From NCBI RefSeq assembly GCF_000834055.1, contig NZ_JXSQ01000002.1, forward strand, positions 1 to 64,000: a stretch of DNA of 64,000 bases, given 5' to 3'. The notes beneath the pieces were generated by a model that ran no database searches, had not been told where the DNA came from, and worked only from the letters and a program-made list of their open reading frames with translations. Of the stretch, positions 44,016 through 54,830 are shown one piece after another; the stretch's first letter is position 1, and each line of letters starts with the position of its first letter. The DNA comes from Leucobacter komagatae. GTDB lineage: Bacteria > Actinomycetota > Actinomycetes > Actinomycetales > Microbacteriaceae. The translations under genes were made by a program, and so were the position numbers.

Positions 44016-47000
44016 GTGACTTCACAGAGCAAAACACCGATCCGCTCCTCTGCTGCGCACGCCCACATTAGTGTGCAAGGCGCCAGGGTGCACAACCTCA
44101 AGAATGTCGACCTCTCGATTCCGCGTGACTCGCTTGTCGTATTCACCGGGCTCTCCGGCAGCGGCAAGTCGAGCCTTGCGTTCGACACCATTTTCGCCGA
44201 GGGGCAGCGCCGCTACGTCGAGTCGCTGAGTGCCTACGCGCGGCAGTTCCTCGGCCAGGTGGATCGCCCAGACGTCGACTTCATCGAGGGTTTGAGCCCT
44301 GCGGTGTCGATCGACCAGAAGTCGACGAACCGCAACCCCCGCTCGACGGTCGGCACGATCACCGAGATCTACGACTACATGCGCCTGCTGTGGGCCCGCA
44401 TCGGCATCCCGCACTGCGCGGTGTGCGGTGAGCGGATCGAGTCGCAGACCGTGCAGCAGATCGCGGATCGGCTCATGCAGCTCGAGGAGCGCACCCGGTT
44501 CCAGGTACTCGCCCCGGTCGTGAGCAAGAAGAAGGGCGAGTTCGTCGACCTCTTCCAGGAGCTCGCTGCGAGCGGTTACTCGCGCGCGATCGTTGACGGT
44601 GAGCTGATCCAGCTCAGTGACCCGCCGAAGCTCAAGAAGCAGGTCAAGCACGACATTTCCGTCGTGATCGACCGCCTCGTCGCGTCGGCTGAGGGCCTCG
44701 GCCGCCTCACCGATTCGCTCGAGACCGCGCTGCGTCTTGCCGACGGCACGGTCGAGATCGACTTTGTTGATCGCGACCAGAAGGCAAGCGACCGGGTCCA
44801 GCTGTTCTCCGAGCACCTCTCGTGCCCGAACCAGCACCCTGTGCAGCTCACGGAAATCGAGCCGCGCACGTTCTCGTTCAACGCGCCATTCGGTGCGTGC
44901 CCTACCTGTTCTGGTCTCGGAACGAGCATGTCGGTCGATGAGGATCTCGTGCTCGGTGACCCCGAGCTCTCGATCAGCGAGGGCGTCATTATCCCCTGGA
45001 CGAGCCAGGGCAAGAGCCTCTACCAGTACTACGAGAAGCTCCTCGTCGGACTGTCGAAAGACCTGGAGTTCTCACTAAAGACTCCTTGGGGTGAGCTCGA
45101 CGACGAGGTTAAAGAGGCCGTGCTCCGCGGCAACGACTTCAAGGTCAACGTGCGCTGGAAGAACCGCTTCGGCCGTGAGGTCAAGTACACGAGCGGCTTC
45201 GAGGGTGTCATCCCGTTCATCGAGCGACAGTACGAGGAAGCGGAGAGCGACAACCGGCGAGAGCGCTGGAGCGAGTTCCTGCGCGAGGTTCCCTGCCACG
45301 TCTGCCAGGGCCAGCGCCTGAAGCCAGAAGTGCTCGCGGTGACCGTTGACGACGAGTCGATCGCGAGCGTCGGCGAGTTCAGCCTGCTCGACGCGAAGAA
45401 CTTCTTCGACGGCGTAGAGCTCAGCGAGCGCGACGCGAAGATCGCCGCGCAGGTGCTCCGCGAGATCCGCCTCCGCTTTGACTTCCTCATCGAGGTCGGG
45501 CTCGGCTACCTCACGCTCGCGCGCGCCGCGGGAACGCTCTCCGGCGGCGAGGCGCAGCGCATCCGGCTCGCAACGCAGATCGGCTCCGGGCTCACCGGGG
45601 TGCTGTACGTGCTCGACGAGCCGTCGATCGGCCTCCACCAGCGCGACAACCGCCGCCTCATCGAGACCCTCGTGAAGCTCCGCGACCTCGGCAACACGCT
45701 CATCGTCGTCGAGCACGACGAAGAGACGATCGAGGCCGCCGACTGGCTCGTCGACATCGGGCCTGGCGCGGGCGTTGAGGGCGGCACAGTCGTGCACTCC
45801 GGGCTGTTGCCCGAGCTGCGCGCAAACACGAACTCCGTGACGGGCGACTACCTCGCCGGTCGCCGGGCGATCGAGACGCCGAAGGCGCGCAGGAAGCTCG
45901 ACAAGGGCCGCGAGCTCAAGGTCGTCGGTGCGCGCTCAAACAACCTGCAGAACGTCGACGCGACGTTCCCGCTCGGCGTGATGACCGCGGTCACCGGCGT
46001 CTCGGGTTCGGGCAAGTCCACGCTCGTGAACGACGTGCTCTACCGGGTGCTCGCGAACCAGCTCAACGGCGCCCGCATGGTGCCTGGCAAGCACACTCGC
46101 GTCACCGGCCTCGAGCACCTCGACAAGGTTGTGCACGTCGACCAGGCGCCGATCGGCCGTACGCCGCGCTCGAACCCTGCGACATACACCGGCGTGTTCG
46201 ACAAGATCCGTAACCTGTTCGCCGAGACGCAGGAGTCGAAGACGCGCGGCTACCTTGCCGGTCGCTTCAGCTTCAACGTCAAGGGCGGGCGCTGCGAGGC
46301 GTGCTCGGGCGATGGCACGCTGAAAATCGAGATGAACTTCCTGCCAGACGTGTACGTCGCCTGCGAGGTGTGCGGCGGCAGCCGGTACAACCGTGAGACG
46401 CTGCAGGTGCAGTACAAGGGTAAGAACATCGCCGAGGTGCTGCAGATGCCCATCGCAGAGGCCGAGAAGTTCTTCGAGCCGATCTCGTCGATCCACCGCT
46501 TCATGAAGACGCTCGTCGACGTCGGCCTCGGCTACGTGCGCCTCGGGCAGAGCGCGACGACGCTCTCGGGTGGCGAGGCGCAGCGCGTGAAGCTCGCGAC
46601 CGAGCTGCAGAAGCGCTCGAATGGCCGCAGCATCTACGTGCTCGACGAGCCGACGACCGGCCTGCACTTCGAGGACGTGCGGAAGCTCTTGCTCGTGCTC
46701 AACGGCCTCGTGGACAAGGGCAACACGGTCATTACGATCGAGCACAACCTCGACGTGATCCGCAGCGCGGACTGGGTCATCGACCTTGGGCCGGAGGGCG
46801 GATCGGGCGGTGGCACCATCCTCACCGTCGGAACCCCCGAGCAGGTTGCGAAGCACGAGGGCAGCCACACGGGGCAGTTCCTCGCGGAGGCGCTCGCGAA
46901 GGCACCGGTCGCGAAGACGGCGACGAGGATCACGGCGACCGTTGCCGCCCCCACTGCCCCCGCTGCGAAGAAGCCTGCAGGCAAGAAAGCAGCAACCAAG

Positions 47001-47108
47001 AAGACAGCGGTGAAGAAGCCAGCGGCAAAGCAGGCCGCGGCGAAGAGTCCGGCTGAGACGAAGCAGACGAAGTCGCGGGTTAAGGCCCCCGAGCAGGCCT
47101 CAGCATGA
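44016..47108 (+). CDS. uvrA: excinuclease ABC subunit UvrA
   Basis: Damage-recognition ATPase of nucleotide excision repair. Both ABC modules are intact: Walker [10 protein letters not shown] (45-53) and GVSGSGKST, signatures [12 protein letters not shown] and [12 protein letters not shown], and the zinc hairpins CPNQH...CPTC and CEAC...CEVC. At 1030 residues it is about 80 longer than typical because of a C-terminal tail of Lys, Ala, Pro and Thr ([19 protein letters not shown] and onward), like that on the trigger factor here. GTG 44016 follows a SOS box and a leaderless-type promoter. uvrC follows 28 nt downstream. Confidence 0.96.
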   Translation: MTSQSKTPIRSSAAHAHISVQGARVHNLKNVDLSIPRDSLVVFTGLSGSGKSSLAFDTIFAEGQRRYVESLSAYARQFLGQVDRPDVDFIEGLSPAVSIDQKSTNRNPRSTVGTITEIYDYMRLLWARIGIPHCAVCGERIESQTVQQIADRLMQLEERTRFQVLAPVVSKKKGEFVDLFQELAASGYSRAIVDGELIQLSDPPKLKKQVKHDISVVIDRLVASAEGLGRLTDSLETALRLADGTVEIDFVDRDQKASDRVQLFSEHLSCPNQHPVQLTEIEPRTFSFNAPFGACPTCSGLGTSMSVDEDLVLGDPELSISEGVIIPWTSQGKSLYQYYEKLLVGLSKDLEFSLKTPWGELDDEVKEAVLRGNDFKVNVRWKNRFGREVKYTSGFEGVIPFIERQYEEAESDNRRERWSEFLREVPCHVCQGQRLKPEVLAVTVDDESIASVGEFSLLDAKNFFDGVELSERDAKIAAQVLREIRLRFDFLIEVGLGYLTLARAAGTLSGGEAQRIRLATQIGSGLTGVLYVLDEPSIGLHQRDNRRLIETLVKLRDLGNTLIVVEHDEETIEAADWLVDIGPGAGVEGGTVVHSGLLPELRANTNSVTGDYLAGRRAIETPKARRKLDKGRELKVVGARSNNLQNVDATFPLGVMTAVTGVSGSGKSTLVNDVLYRVLANQLNGARMVPGKHTRVTGLEHLDKVVHVDQAPIGRTPRSNPATYTGVFDKIRNLFAETQESKTRGYLAGRFSFNVKGGRCEACSGDGTLKIEMNFLPDVYVACEVCGGSRYNRETLQVQYKGKNIAEVLQMPIAEAEKFFEPISSIHRFMKTLVDVGLGYVRLGQSATTLSGGEAQRVKLATELQKRSNGRSIYVLDEPTTGLHFEDVRKLLLVLNGLVDKGNTVITIEHNLDVIRSADWVIDLGPEGGSGGGTILTVGTPEQVAKHEGSHTGQFLAEALAKAPVAKTATRITATVAAPTAPAAKKPAGKKAATKKTAVKKPAAKQAAAKSPAETKQTKSRVKAPEQASA

Positions 47109-47136
47109 GCACCAGAACTGCTGCGAGGATGGCCAC

Positions 47137-49140
47137 GTGACCGAGGATCCACTGCGAAGTAGCCTAGGCGCCGGGGACGACCCCGGCGCCTCAGGCGTCT
47201 CCGGTGTACCTGAGGACCCGCGTGACGCGTTTAAGCCGGCGCAGGGGGAGATCCCGACGAGCCCTGGCGTGTACCGGTTCTCGGACAGGCACGGCAGGGT
47301 GCTTTACATTGGCAAGGCGAAGAATCTGCGGGCGCGCCTGTCGAACTACTTCCAACCGATGCACTCGCTCATGCCGCGCACGCGCCGCATGCTCTCGCTC
47401 GCCGCGAACGTCGACTGGACCGTCGTTGCGAGCGATACCGAGTCGCTCGTGTTGGAACACACGTGGATCACGGAGTACAAGCCGCCGTTCAACGTGCAGT
47501 TCAGGGACGACAAGACGTACCCGTACCTCGCTGTGACCCTCGCCGAGGACGCACCGCGCCTCATCATCACCCGCAACGAACGCATCAAGGGCGCAAAGTA
47601 CTTCGGCCCGTACCCGAAGGTATGGGCGATACGCGAGACGGCGTCGCTGCTGCAGCAGGCCTTCCCGATTCGCACGTGCAATGACGCGGACTACAAGCGC
47701 GCAATGTCGAGCGGCAAGCCGTGTCTTGCCGGCCAGATCGGACGCTGCGCTGGGCCGTGCTCGTTCACGGTGACGCTGGAGGAGCATCGGGAGCGCGTGA
47801 CGGAGCTCGTCGCCTTTCTCGCCGGTAACTACCAGGCGCAGTTCAGGCGACTGCAACGCGAGATGAAGGATGCCGCGAGCGAGCAGCGTTACGAGGACGC
47901 GGCCAGGCTCCGCGACCAGGTCGCAGCGGTGGAGCACGTGATGGAGAAGAACGCGATCGTGCTCGGTCACGAGGTTGATGTTGACGCGTTCGGGCTGCGC
48001 ACGGACGAGCTCTCCGCCGCACTGCACCAGTTCATCATCCGCGGCGGCCGCGTGCGCGGCGAGCGGAGTTGGATCGTCGATGTTGAGCTCGACGACTCGC
48101 CCGGCAGGCTACTCGAGCAGGTCTTGCAAACTGCATACGAGGGCGGTCACGAGCCGCCCCCTGAGGTGCTCGTTCCAGAGTTGCCGGACGGGCTGGCAGC
48201 GCTCGAGGAGACCCTGTCAAAGCTGCGCCCCCGCAAGGGAAAGGTGCGCATTCGCACGCCCGAGCGCGGCGACAAGGCCCAGCTCATGGACCGGGCGAAG
48301 CTCAACGCTGGCGAGAATCTCATGCGATACAAGCTCAAGCGCGCAGCGGACATCACGTCTCGCACCGATGCGCTCGCGGAATTGCAGCACGCGCTCGGGA
48401 TGTCGGAGGCGCCGCTGCGGATCGAGTGCATCGACGTTTCGCACCTGCAGGGCACGGGCGTTGTCGCCTCGCTCGTCGTATTCGAAGACGGCCTGCCTGC
48501 GAAGAGCGAGTACCGGAAATATCGGATCGAAGAAACCACGGACGACACGGACTCGATTTATCAGATTGTGTCGCGCAGAGCAGCACAGTTGAATGCGGCG
48601 CGGGCAGCGGGGGAGCGCCCAACCGGCGCCTACCGTGCGCGCCCGCAGCTCATCATCGTCGACGGTGGTGAGCCGCAGGTCAAGGCCGCAAACCGCGCCC
48701 TACGCGAGGCGGGCATCACCGATATCGCGCTGTGCGGTATCGCCAAGCGGCTCGAGGAGCTGTGGCTGCCTGAGGACCCGTTCCCCGTTGTGTTGCCACG
48801 CACGAGCGAGGCGCTGTTCCTCGTGCAGCGTGCACGCGATGAGGCACACCGGTTCGCAATCACCTTCCAGCGTAAGCGCAGGAGCGAAGCGATCGCCTCA
48901 CAGCTCGCTGACGTGCCAGGCCTTGGCCCCAAGCGCGTGCAGCAGATGCTGAGACATTTTGGTTCGGCGGCGAGGCTGAGAGCGGCTTCGGTCGCGGAAC
49001 TCGCTGCGGTGCCCGGGATCGGTGAGCGAACGGCAGAACAGATTCTCGGCCACCTTACCCGACTCCGAAAGAGCTCGCCTGACGCTAAGATTGTCGATGC
49101 GCAGACAGACACGGAACCAGAGGGAGCAGACGATGAATGA
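47137..49140 (+). CDS. uvrC: excinuclease ABC subunit UvrC
   Basis: Dual-incision nuclease of excision repair, 667 residues. The N-terminal GIY-YIG domain (GVYRFSDRHGRVLYIGKAKN, about 45-64), the UVR domain that contacts UvrB (ERYEDAARLRDQVAAVE, about 249), the RNase H-like nuclease (ECIDVSHLQGTGVVASLVVF) and the C-terminal double HhH (VPGLGPKRVQQML, VPGIGERTAEQIL) are all present. The GTG start is 28 nt after uvrA. Its UVR domain is intact although the matching UvrB UVR domain is lost by frameshift. The rapZ start overlaps its end by 8 nt. Confidence 0.95.
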   Translation: MTEDPLRSSLGAGDDPGASGVSGVPEDPRDAFKPAQGEIPTSPGVYRFSDRHGRVLYIGKAKNLRARLSNYFQPMHSLMPRTRRMLSLAANVDWTVVASDTESLVLEHTWITEYKPPFNVQFRDDKTYPYLAVTLAEDAPRLIITRNERIKGAKYFGPYPKVWAIRETASLLQQAFPIRTCNDADYKRAMSSGKPCLAGQIGRCAGPCSFTVTLEEHRERVTELVAFLAGNYQAQFRRLQREMKDAASEQRYEDAARLRDQVAAVEHVMEKNAIVLGHEVDVDAFGLRTDELSAALHQFIIRGGRVRGERSWIVDVELDDSPGRLLEQVLQTAYEGGHEPPPEVLVPELPDGLAALEETLSKLRPRKGKVRIRTPERGDKAQLMDRAKLNAGENLMRYKLKRAADITSRTDALAELQHALGMSEAPLRIECIDVSHLQGTGVVASLVVFEDGLPAKSEYRKYRIEETTDDTDSIYQIVSRRAAQLNAARAAGERPTGAYRARPQLIIVDGGEPQVKAANRALREAGITDIALCGIAKRLEELWLPEDPFPVVLPRTSEALFLVQRARDEAHRFAITFQRKRRSEAIASQLADVPGLGPKRVQQMLRHFGSAARLRAASVAELAAVPGIGERTAEQILGHLTRLRKSSPDAKIVDAQTDTEPEGADDE

Positions 49141-50011
49141 GGTCGTAAACGATCAGGAGATTCTGATCGTTACCGGTATGTCCGGAGCAGGCCGCAGCAC
49201 CGTCGCGAACACCCTCGAGGATCTCGGCTGGTACGTGGTTGACAACCTGCCACTGTCGATGGTGAAAACCCTCGCCGATATGGCTGACAAGTCCGGCGGC
49301 GCGCTGCCGCGGATTGCGGCTGTTGTCGATGTCCGTGGCCGTGATCTGTTCGCTGACATTCAGGAAACGGTGAAGGAGCTCAGGCTCACCGCAACCGTTC
49401 GTGTCGTGTTTCTTGATGCGGCGGACGATATTCTCGTGCGCCGCTACGAGAGCGTCCGCAGGCCGCACCCCTTGCAGGTTGAGGCCGGTGGGCTGCTTGA
49501 GGGGATCAGGCTGGAGCGCGAGCGCTCGCAGGAGCTCCGCGCGACGAGTGACGTCGTAGTCGACACATCGAACTACAACGTCCATCAGCTCACGACGGCC
49601 ACCCGAGAGATGTTCTCCTCGGATGACGTCGCAGGCCTCCAGCTCACCGTGATGAGCTTCGGCTTTAAGTACGGTGCCCCGACCGACGTGGATCTCATGG
49701 CAGACATGCGATTCATCCCGAATCCGTTTTGGGAACCAGAGCTTCGTCCGCTCACAGGCGTCGACCCGGCGGTGAAGGACTACGTCCTCAGCCGCGAGGG
49801 AGCCACAGAGTTCATCGACGCCTACGTCGCCGCACTCGCCCCGGTGTTTGCCGGATTCCAGCGTGAGAATAAGCGGCACGCATCGCTCGCCGTCGGATGT
49901 ACCGGCGGAAAGCACCGCTCAGTGGCTGTTGCCCGCGAGCTCGCAGACCGGCTTGCCAGCCTGCCAGGCGTGAGCGTTCAGCTCCGCCATCGCGACCTCG
50001 GTCGCGAGTAA
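49133..50011 (+). CDS. rapZ: RapZ (YvcJ) family nucleotide-binding protein
   Basis: A 292-residue P-loop protein. Walker A reads GMSGAGRST (15-23), with Arg in place of Lys as usual in actinobacterial members, and the C-terminal signature CTGGKHRSVAVAREL is intact. In E. coli RapZ is an adaptor for RNase E decay of a small RNA; in Gram-positives the role of YvcJ is less clear. ATG 49133 overlaps uvrC by 8 nt, so the two are coupled. yvcK, which usually separates rapZ from whiA, is missing here. Confidence 0.92.
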   Translation: MNEVVNDQEILIVTGMSGAGRSTVANTLEDLGWYVVDNLPLSMVKTLADMADKSGGALPRIAAVVDVRGRDLFADIQETVKELRLTATVRVVFLDAADDILVRRYESVRRPHPLQVEAGGLLEGIRLERERSQELRATSDVVVDTSNYNVHQLTTATREMFSSDDVAGLQLTVMSFGFKYGAPTDVDLMADMRFIPNPFWEPELRPLTGVDPAVKDYVLSREGATEFIDAYVAALAPVFAGFQRENKRHASLAVGCTGGKHRSVAVARELADRLASLPGVSVQLRHRDLGRE

Positions 50012-50016
50012 ACACG

Positions 50017-50087
50017 GGGTGATTCTCACCCTTCCATCACTGGGGGTGACGTTCGCCCCCTTTCAACACCACGGGTGATTGTCACCC
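50017..50087. promoter_or_regulatory. Three palindromes GGGTGA-N3-TC(A/G)CCC upstream of whiA
   Basis: Three 15-bp palindromes sit at 50017-50031 (N3 TTC), 50044-50058 (CGT, with G for A in the right arm) and 50073-50087 (TTG), at 27- and 29-bp spacing, filling the gap between rapZ and whiA. Arms are identical apart from that one base. They could be binding sites of a dimeric regulator or three RNA hairpins with 3-nt loops. Confidence 0.8.
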
Positions 50088-50126
50088 CGACATATTTGCT
50101 ATTCACCTGTTTCGAAAGGAATATCT

Positions 50127-51101
50127 GTGCCGAGTACCGCCGATGTCATGAGCGAGCTGGTGAAGCTCCCCGTGCAACGGACCGGGGAGCGAATGGCGGA
50201 ACTCGCCACGATCCTGCGCTTGTCTGGCGGCCTTCACACGATCAATGGGCGGATCGCCCTTGAAGCTGAGCTGCATACCCCGCAGACAGTGCAGCGTGTG
50301 CGTAAAGACCTCGCGGAGCTGTACGGCGTACGCGCCGAAGCCCGCCAGTTGCCACCAACCAGCGTGCGCCCAGGCGCACCGCAGTTCCTCGTCAGGGTGA
50401 TCGACGGCGAGACGCTTGCGCGTCAGCTGGGTCTCCTTGATCACCGCAGGCGTCCGATTCGGGGCCTCCCGAACCGCGTCACGACCGGAGACGCCAAGGA
50501 GCTCGCGGCCGCACTGCGGGGCGCGTTCCTCGCCCGGGGCAAGATCACGCCTCCCGGCCGTACCGTCAGCCTTGAGGTCGTGTGCCCGAGCAGCGAGACG
50601 TCGATGGCGCTCGTGGGAGCGGCCAGCCGGATCGGCGTCGACGCCAAGAGTCGCGATATCCGTGGCGTCTCGAAGTTGCTTGTGCGCGACGGCGAGGCCA
50701 TCGGCACGCTGCTCGGGCTCATGGGCGCTGACGAATCTCGTTCGGCCTGGGACAACCTGCGCAAGGCGCGCGAGACGCGCGCCACCGCGAACCGGCTCGT
50801 GAACTTTGATGACGCGAACCTGCGCCGCTCAGCGGAAGCATCGGTTGCTGCGTGTGCGCGCGTAGAGCGTGCGCTCGAGATTCTCGGCGACGAGGTCCCG
50901 GATCACCTGAACTACGCCGGCCAGCTGCGTCTTTCGCACCGCGAGGCGAGCCTCGATGAGTTGGGTGCGCGCGCGGACCCGCCGCTCACGAAGGACGCGA
51001 TCGCCGGGCGGATCCGCCGCTTGCTTGCGATGGCGGACAAATCCGCCGAGGATCGCGGGATTCCCGGCACCGAGGCGAGCGTTCCTGAAGAACTCGTGTG
51101 A
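50127..51101 (+). CDS. whiA: DNA-binding protein WhiA
   Basis: Sporulation/division regulator family with an N-terminal LAGLIDADG-derived fold and C-terminal HTH; 324 residues. The start V-P-S-T-A-D-V-M-S-E-L at GTG 50127 is chosen because GAAAGGA lies 7 nt upstream and the family begins here. Recognisable segments are AELATILRLSGGL, the KELAAALRGAFLARGKI core and the C-terminal SLDELGARADPPLTKDAIAG HTH. In streptomycetes WhiA works with WhiB to start division; in non-sporulating relatives it is kept and thought to serve cell division. Three palindromes precede it. Confidence 0.94.
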   Translation: MPSTADVMSELVKLPVQRTGERMAELATILRLSGGLHTINGRIALEAELHTPQTVQRVRKDLAELYGVRAEARQLPPTSVRPGAPQFLVRVIDGETLARQLGLLDHRRRPIRGLPNRVTTGDAKELAAALRGAFLARGKITPPGRTVSLEVVCPSSETSMALVGAASRIGVDAKSRDIRGVSKLLVRDGEAIGTLLGLMGADESRSAWDNLRKARETRATANRLVNFDDANLRRSAEASVAACARVERALEILGDEVPDHLNYAGQLRLSHREASLDELGARADPPLTKDAIAGRIRRLLAMADKSAEDRGIPGTEASVPEELV

Positions 51102-51113
51102 CCTCACCTGTGA

Positions 51114-51157
51114 AACCCTCGCTGAGCCAAGAGCGAACACTCGGCTCAGCGGGGGTT
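51114..51157 (+). terminator. Terminator after whiA
   Basis: A 15-bp stem with one G-T (51114-51128 with 51143-51157) encloses a 14-nt loop, 13 nt after the whiA stop. Confidence 0.7.
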
Positions 51158-51256
51158 CCCGCAATAGACTGAGTCAAAGAAACTCTGTGTTGCATAGCAG
51201 ACCGCGTTCGGTCCGCTACGTGGCGCAGAGCAACACTGAAGAGAAATGGAGCTGCA

Positions 51257-51874
51257 ATGACCGCATACTCACTCCCCGAACTGCCGTACGACTACGCTGC
51301 CCTCGAGCCGCACATCAGCGGCAAGATCATGCAGTTGCATCACGACAAGCACCACCAGGCCTACGTCACGGGCGCGAACACGGCGCTTGAGCAGCTCGCA
51401 GAGGCACGCGATTCGGGCAATCTCGGCCCGGTAAACAAGCTCGAGAAGGATCTCGCCTTCAACCTCGGCGGGCACATCAACCACACCATCTTCTGGAACA
51501 ACATGTCGCCTGAGGGCGGCGGCAAGCCCGAGGGTGAGCTCGCGTCTGCGATCGACGAGTTCTTCGGCGATTTCGAGAAGTTCCAGGCGCACTTCACGGC
51601 GACAGCGCTCGGCGTGCAGGGCTCGGGCTGGGCTGTACTCGCCTGGGATACCCTCGGCCAGCGCGCGAACATCGTGCAGATGTTCGACCAGCAGGGCAAC
51701 CTGCCGGCAGGCACCGTTCCGCTGCTCATGCTCGATTGCTGGGAGCACGCCTACTACCTCGATTACCTCAACGTTCGCGCTGACTACGTGAAGGCGTTCT
51801 GGAACATCGCGAACTGGCAGGATGTCGCGAAGCGCCTCGAGGTTGCGCGCGGCCAGAGCACTGGCTTGATCTAG
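51257..51874 (+). CDS. sodA: superoxide dismutase (Mn/Fe type)
   Basis: Cytosolic enzyme that dismutates superoxide; 205 residues, normal length. The metal ligands are H28, H76, D160 and H164 (QLHHDKHH, INHTIFW, MLDCWEHAYY). The combination GGHINHTIFWNNMSP with a Gln in GVQGSGWAVL differs from the clear Fe type and suggests Mn or cambialistic use, though metal choice is not safely read from sequence. A terminator after whiA makes it a separate unit; ATG 51257 has GGAG upstream. pgk follows after 38 nt. Confidence 0.95.
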   Translation: MTAYSLPELPYDYAALEPHISGKIMQLHHDKHHQAYVTGANTALEQLAEARDSGNLGPVNKLEKDLAFNLGGHINHTIFWNNMSPEGGGKPEGELASAIDEFFGDFEKFQAHFTATALGVQGSGWAVLAWDTLGQRANIVQMFDQQGNLPAGTVPLLMLDCWEHAYYLDYLNVRADYVKAFWNIANWQDVAKRLEVARGQSTGLI

Positions 51875-51912
51875 TCCTCAGCCCGTACTCACCAGCCCAC
51901 TTCTAAGGAACC

Positions 51913-53126
<1,214 letters not shown>

Positions 53127-53130
<4 letters not shown>

Positions 53131-53954
53131 ATGACGCGGTAGCACAGGCGGCCCCCGCCCCAACTCCCATCGTGAAGCGCACGCCGCTCATCGCCGGGAA
53201 CTGGAAGATGAACTTCGACCATCTGCAGGCGATCGCTTTCGTGCAGAAGCTCGCGTGGAGCCTCAAGGACGCACAGCACAACTACGGTGAGGTTGAGGTT
53301 GCGGTGTTCCCCCCGTTCACCGACCTCCGCTCCGTTCAGACGCTGCTCGCGGCAGACAAGCTTGCGGTCGCGCTCGGTGCGCAGGACGTTTCGCCCCACG
53401 CCGCTGGCGCCTACACCGGTGACATCTCCGCAGCCATGCTCCAGAAGCTCGACACGCAGTATGTCATCGTCGGCCACTCGGAGCGACGCGGCGGCCACAA
53501 CGAGTCGGATGAGACGGTTGGGCTGAAGGCCAGCGCAGCGAGCGCGGCTGGGATGGTTCCCGTGATCTGCGTCGGAGAGACCGCCGAGGATCTCGAGGCG
53601 CACGGCGCCGCGGCGATTCCCGTGCAGCAGCTTGTCGCAGCGCTGTCCAAGCTTCCGGCAGACGCCGAAATTGTGGTCGCATACGAGCCCGTGTGGGCGA
53701 TCGGCAGCGGTGACCCGGCAACACCTGCACAGGCAGAAGAGGTCGGCAGGGCGCTGCGCGACGTGCTGCGTGCGGAGCGCGGCGACGCGATCGCCGACAG
53801 CACCCGCATCCTCTACGGCGGATCAGTTGCGAGTCAGAACGTTGCCTCCTACCTCAAGCAGCCGAATCTTGACGGCGCGCTGGTTGGTGGCGCGAGCTTG
53901 AAGGTCGACGAGTTCAGCCGGATCGCACAGTTCACCAAGCACGTCACCGTTTAA
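53127..53954 (+). CDS. tpiA: triosephosphate isomerase
   Basis: Interconverts dihydroxyacetone phosphate and glyceraldehyde 3-phosphate. The 275-residue protein has the substrate loop AGNWKMNFD (about 24-32), the catalytic His in [12 protein letters not shown], catalytic Glu in [11 protein letters not shown] and phosphate-binding YGGSVASQN and LVGGASL. The N-terminal 15 residues ([15 protein letters not shown]) before the barrel are a short Ala/Pro extension. It overlaps pgk by 4 nt (ATGA) and is co-translated with it. Confidence 0.96.
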
Positions 53955-54024
53955 CCGACGCTGCGCTTCCCGGCCTGAGCGGGCCTTTTCGAGTCCGATT
54001 TCGCGGGCCGGGTAGCGAAGCGGG

Positions 54025-54030
54025 TATACT
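54025..54030 (+). promoter_or_regulatory. secG promoter -10
   Basis: TATACT at 54025-54030 gives a transcription start near 54037 and a leader of about 35 nt carrying the RBS GAAAGG before secG. Confidence 0.5.
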
Positions 54031-54071
54031 AGAGGCTGACTTACTGCGCCTCGCTGCGAAAGGCATCTATT

Positions 54072-54320
54072 TTGCTCGTACTGAAGATCGTTCTGATCTC
54101 GCTCCTCGTGCTCACGAGTATGCTGCTCATCCTGTTCGTCCTGCTTCACAAGGGACGCGGCGGTGGCCTCTCTGACATGTTCGGAGGCGGTGTCACGTCG
54201 AGCCTCGGGTCGTCCGGTGTCGCAGAGCGCAACCTCAACCGCCTCACAGTGATCGTTTCGCTCGTGTGGTTTTTCTCGATCGTGGGCATCGGCCTCGTCG
54301 ATCGTTTCACGCTTATCTAG
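54072..54320 (+). CDS. secG: preprotein translocase subunit SecG
   Basis: Small Sec translocon subunit, 82 residues, with two transmembrane helices (about 3-25 and 59-77) joined by a Gly-rich cytosolic loop (HKGRGGGLSDMFGGG) that is the SecG hallmark. The start is TTG 54072 with GAAAGG upstream. It lies between tpiA and rbpA, the usual place in actinobacteria, and has its own -10. Confidence 0.94.
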   Translation: MLVLKIVLISLLVLTSMLLILFVLLHKGRGGGLSDMFGGGVTSSLGSSGVAERNLNRLTVIVSLVWFFSIVGIGLVDRFTLI

Positions 54321-54343
54321 TATTTTTCGAAAGCAGGTCATCC

Positions 54344-54709
54344 GTGGCAGGCAGTAACGCCATTCGCGGTGCACGCGTCGGATCCGGCCCTATGGGCGAA
54401 ATGGATCACGGCGTGCGCGCAGAGCGCAAGAAGATCTCGTACTGGGACGCTCTCGGAAACGAGACCGTACGCTACTTTGCTGCGGACGTCTCAGACGAGG
54501 ACATCCCTGAGCAGATTGATTCTCCCTCGACCGGCCTCCCGGCTGGCCAGGACCAGAAGAACCCGCCTGAGCTCGCAAAGAACGAGCCATACAAGACGCA
54601 CCTCGCTTACGTGAAGGAGCGCCGCACGCCAGAGGAAGCTGAAGAGCTGCTCGAGGCTGCACTACTGAAGCTGCGGCAGCGCCGCGGCACAGCGAAGCTT
54701 TCCGCGTAA
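54344..54709 (+). CDS. rbpA: RNA polymerase-binding protein RbpA
   Basis: Actinobacteria-specific factor that binds sigma and core RNA polymerase and stabilises open complexes; 121 residues. The N-terminal tail, the compact core (SYWDALGNETVRYFA) and the basic linker/sigma-interaction region near the C-terminus (KERRTPEEAEELLEAALLKL) match the family. There is no cysteine, so no zinc site. GTG 54344 is chosen because the family begins MAGSNAIRGAR and AAGCAGG precedes it; the frame upstream is noncoding. It ends at a strong terminator opposite pgi. Confidence 0.94.
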   Translation: MAGSNAIRGARVGSGPMGEMDHGVRAERKKISYWDALGNETVRYFAADVSDEDIPEQIDSPSTGLPAGQDQKNPPELAKNEPYKTHLAYVKERRTPEEAEELLEAALLKLRQRRGTAKLSA

Positions 54710-54724
54710 CACACGCGTGACAGA

Positions 54725-54760
54725 ACGAAACCCCCGGGGAATTATCCCCGGGGGTTTCGT
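54725..54760. terminator. Bidirectional terminator between rbpA and pgi
   Basis: A 16-bp perfect stem (54725-54740 with 54745-54760) and an ATTA loop; A and T runs flank it inside the stem, so it can act in both directions. Confidence 0.85.
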
Positions 54761-54830
54761 GCGTCCGCGCTGCGCCACCTACTGAAAGAAGGAACCCCGC
54801 GCTGGGCGTGTGCCCGGGCTCCCGCGTCGG

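Noticed and set aside
53955-53995. Terminator after tpiA (GGCC...GGCC then TTTT)
   Set aside because: Only a 4-5 bp stem can form; too weak to call.
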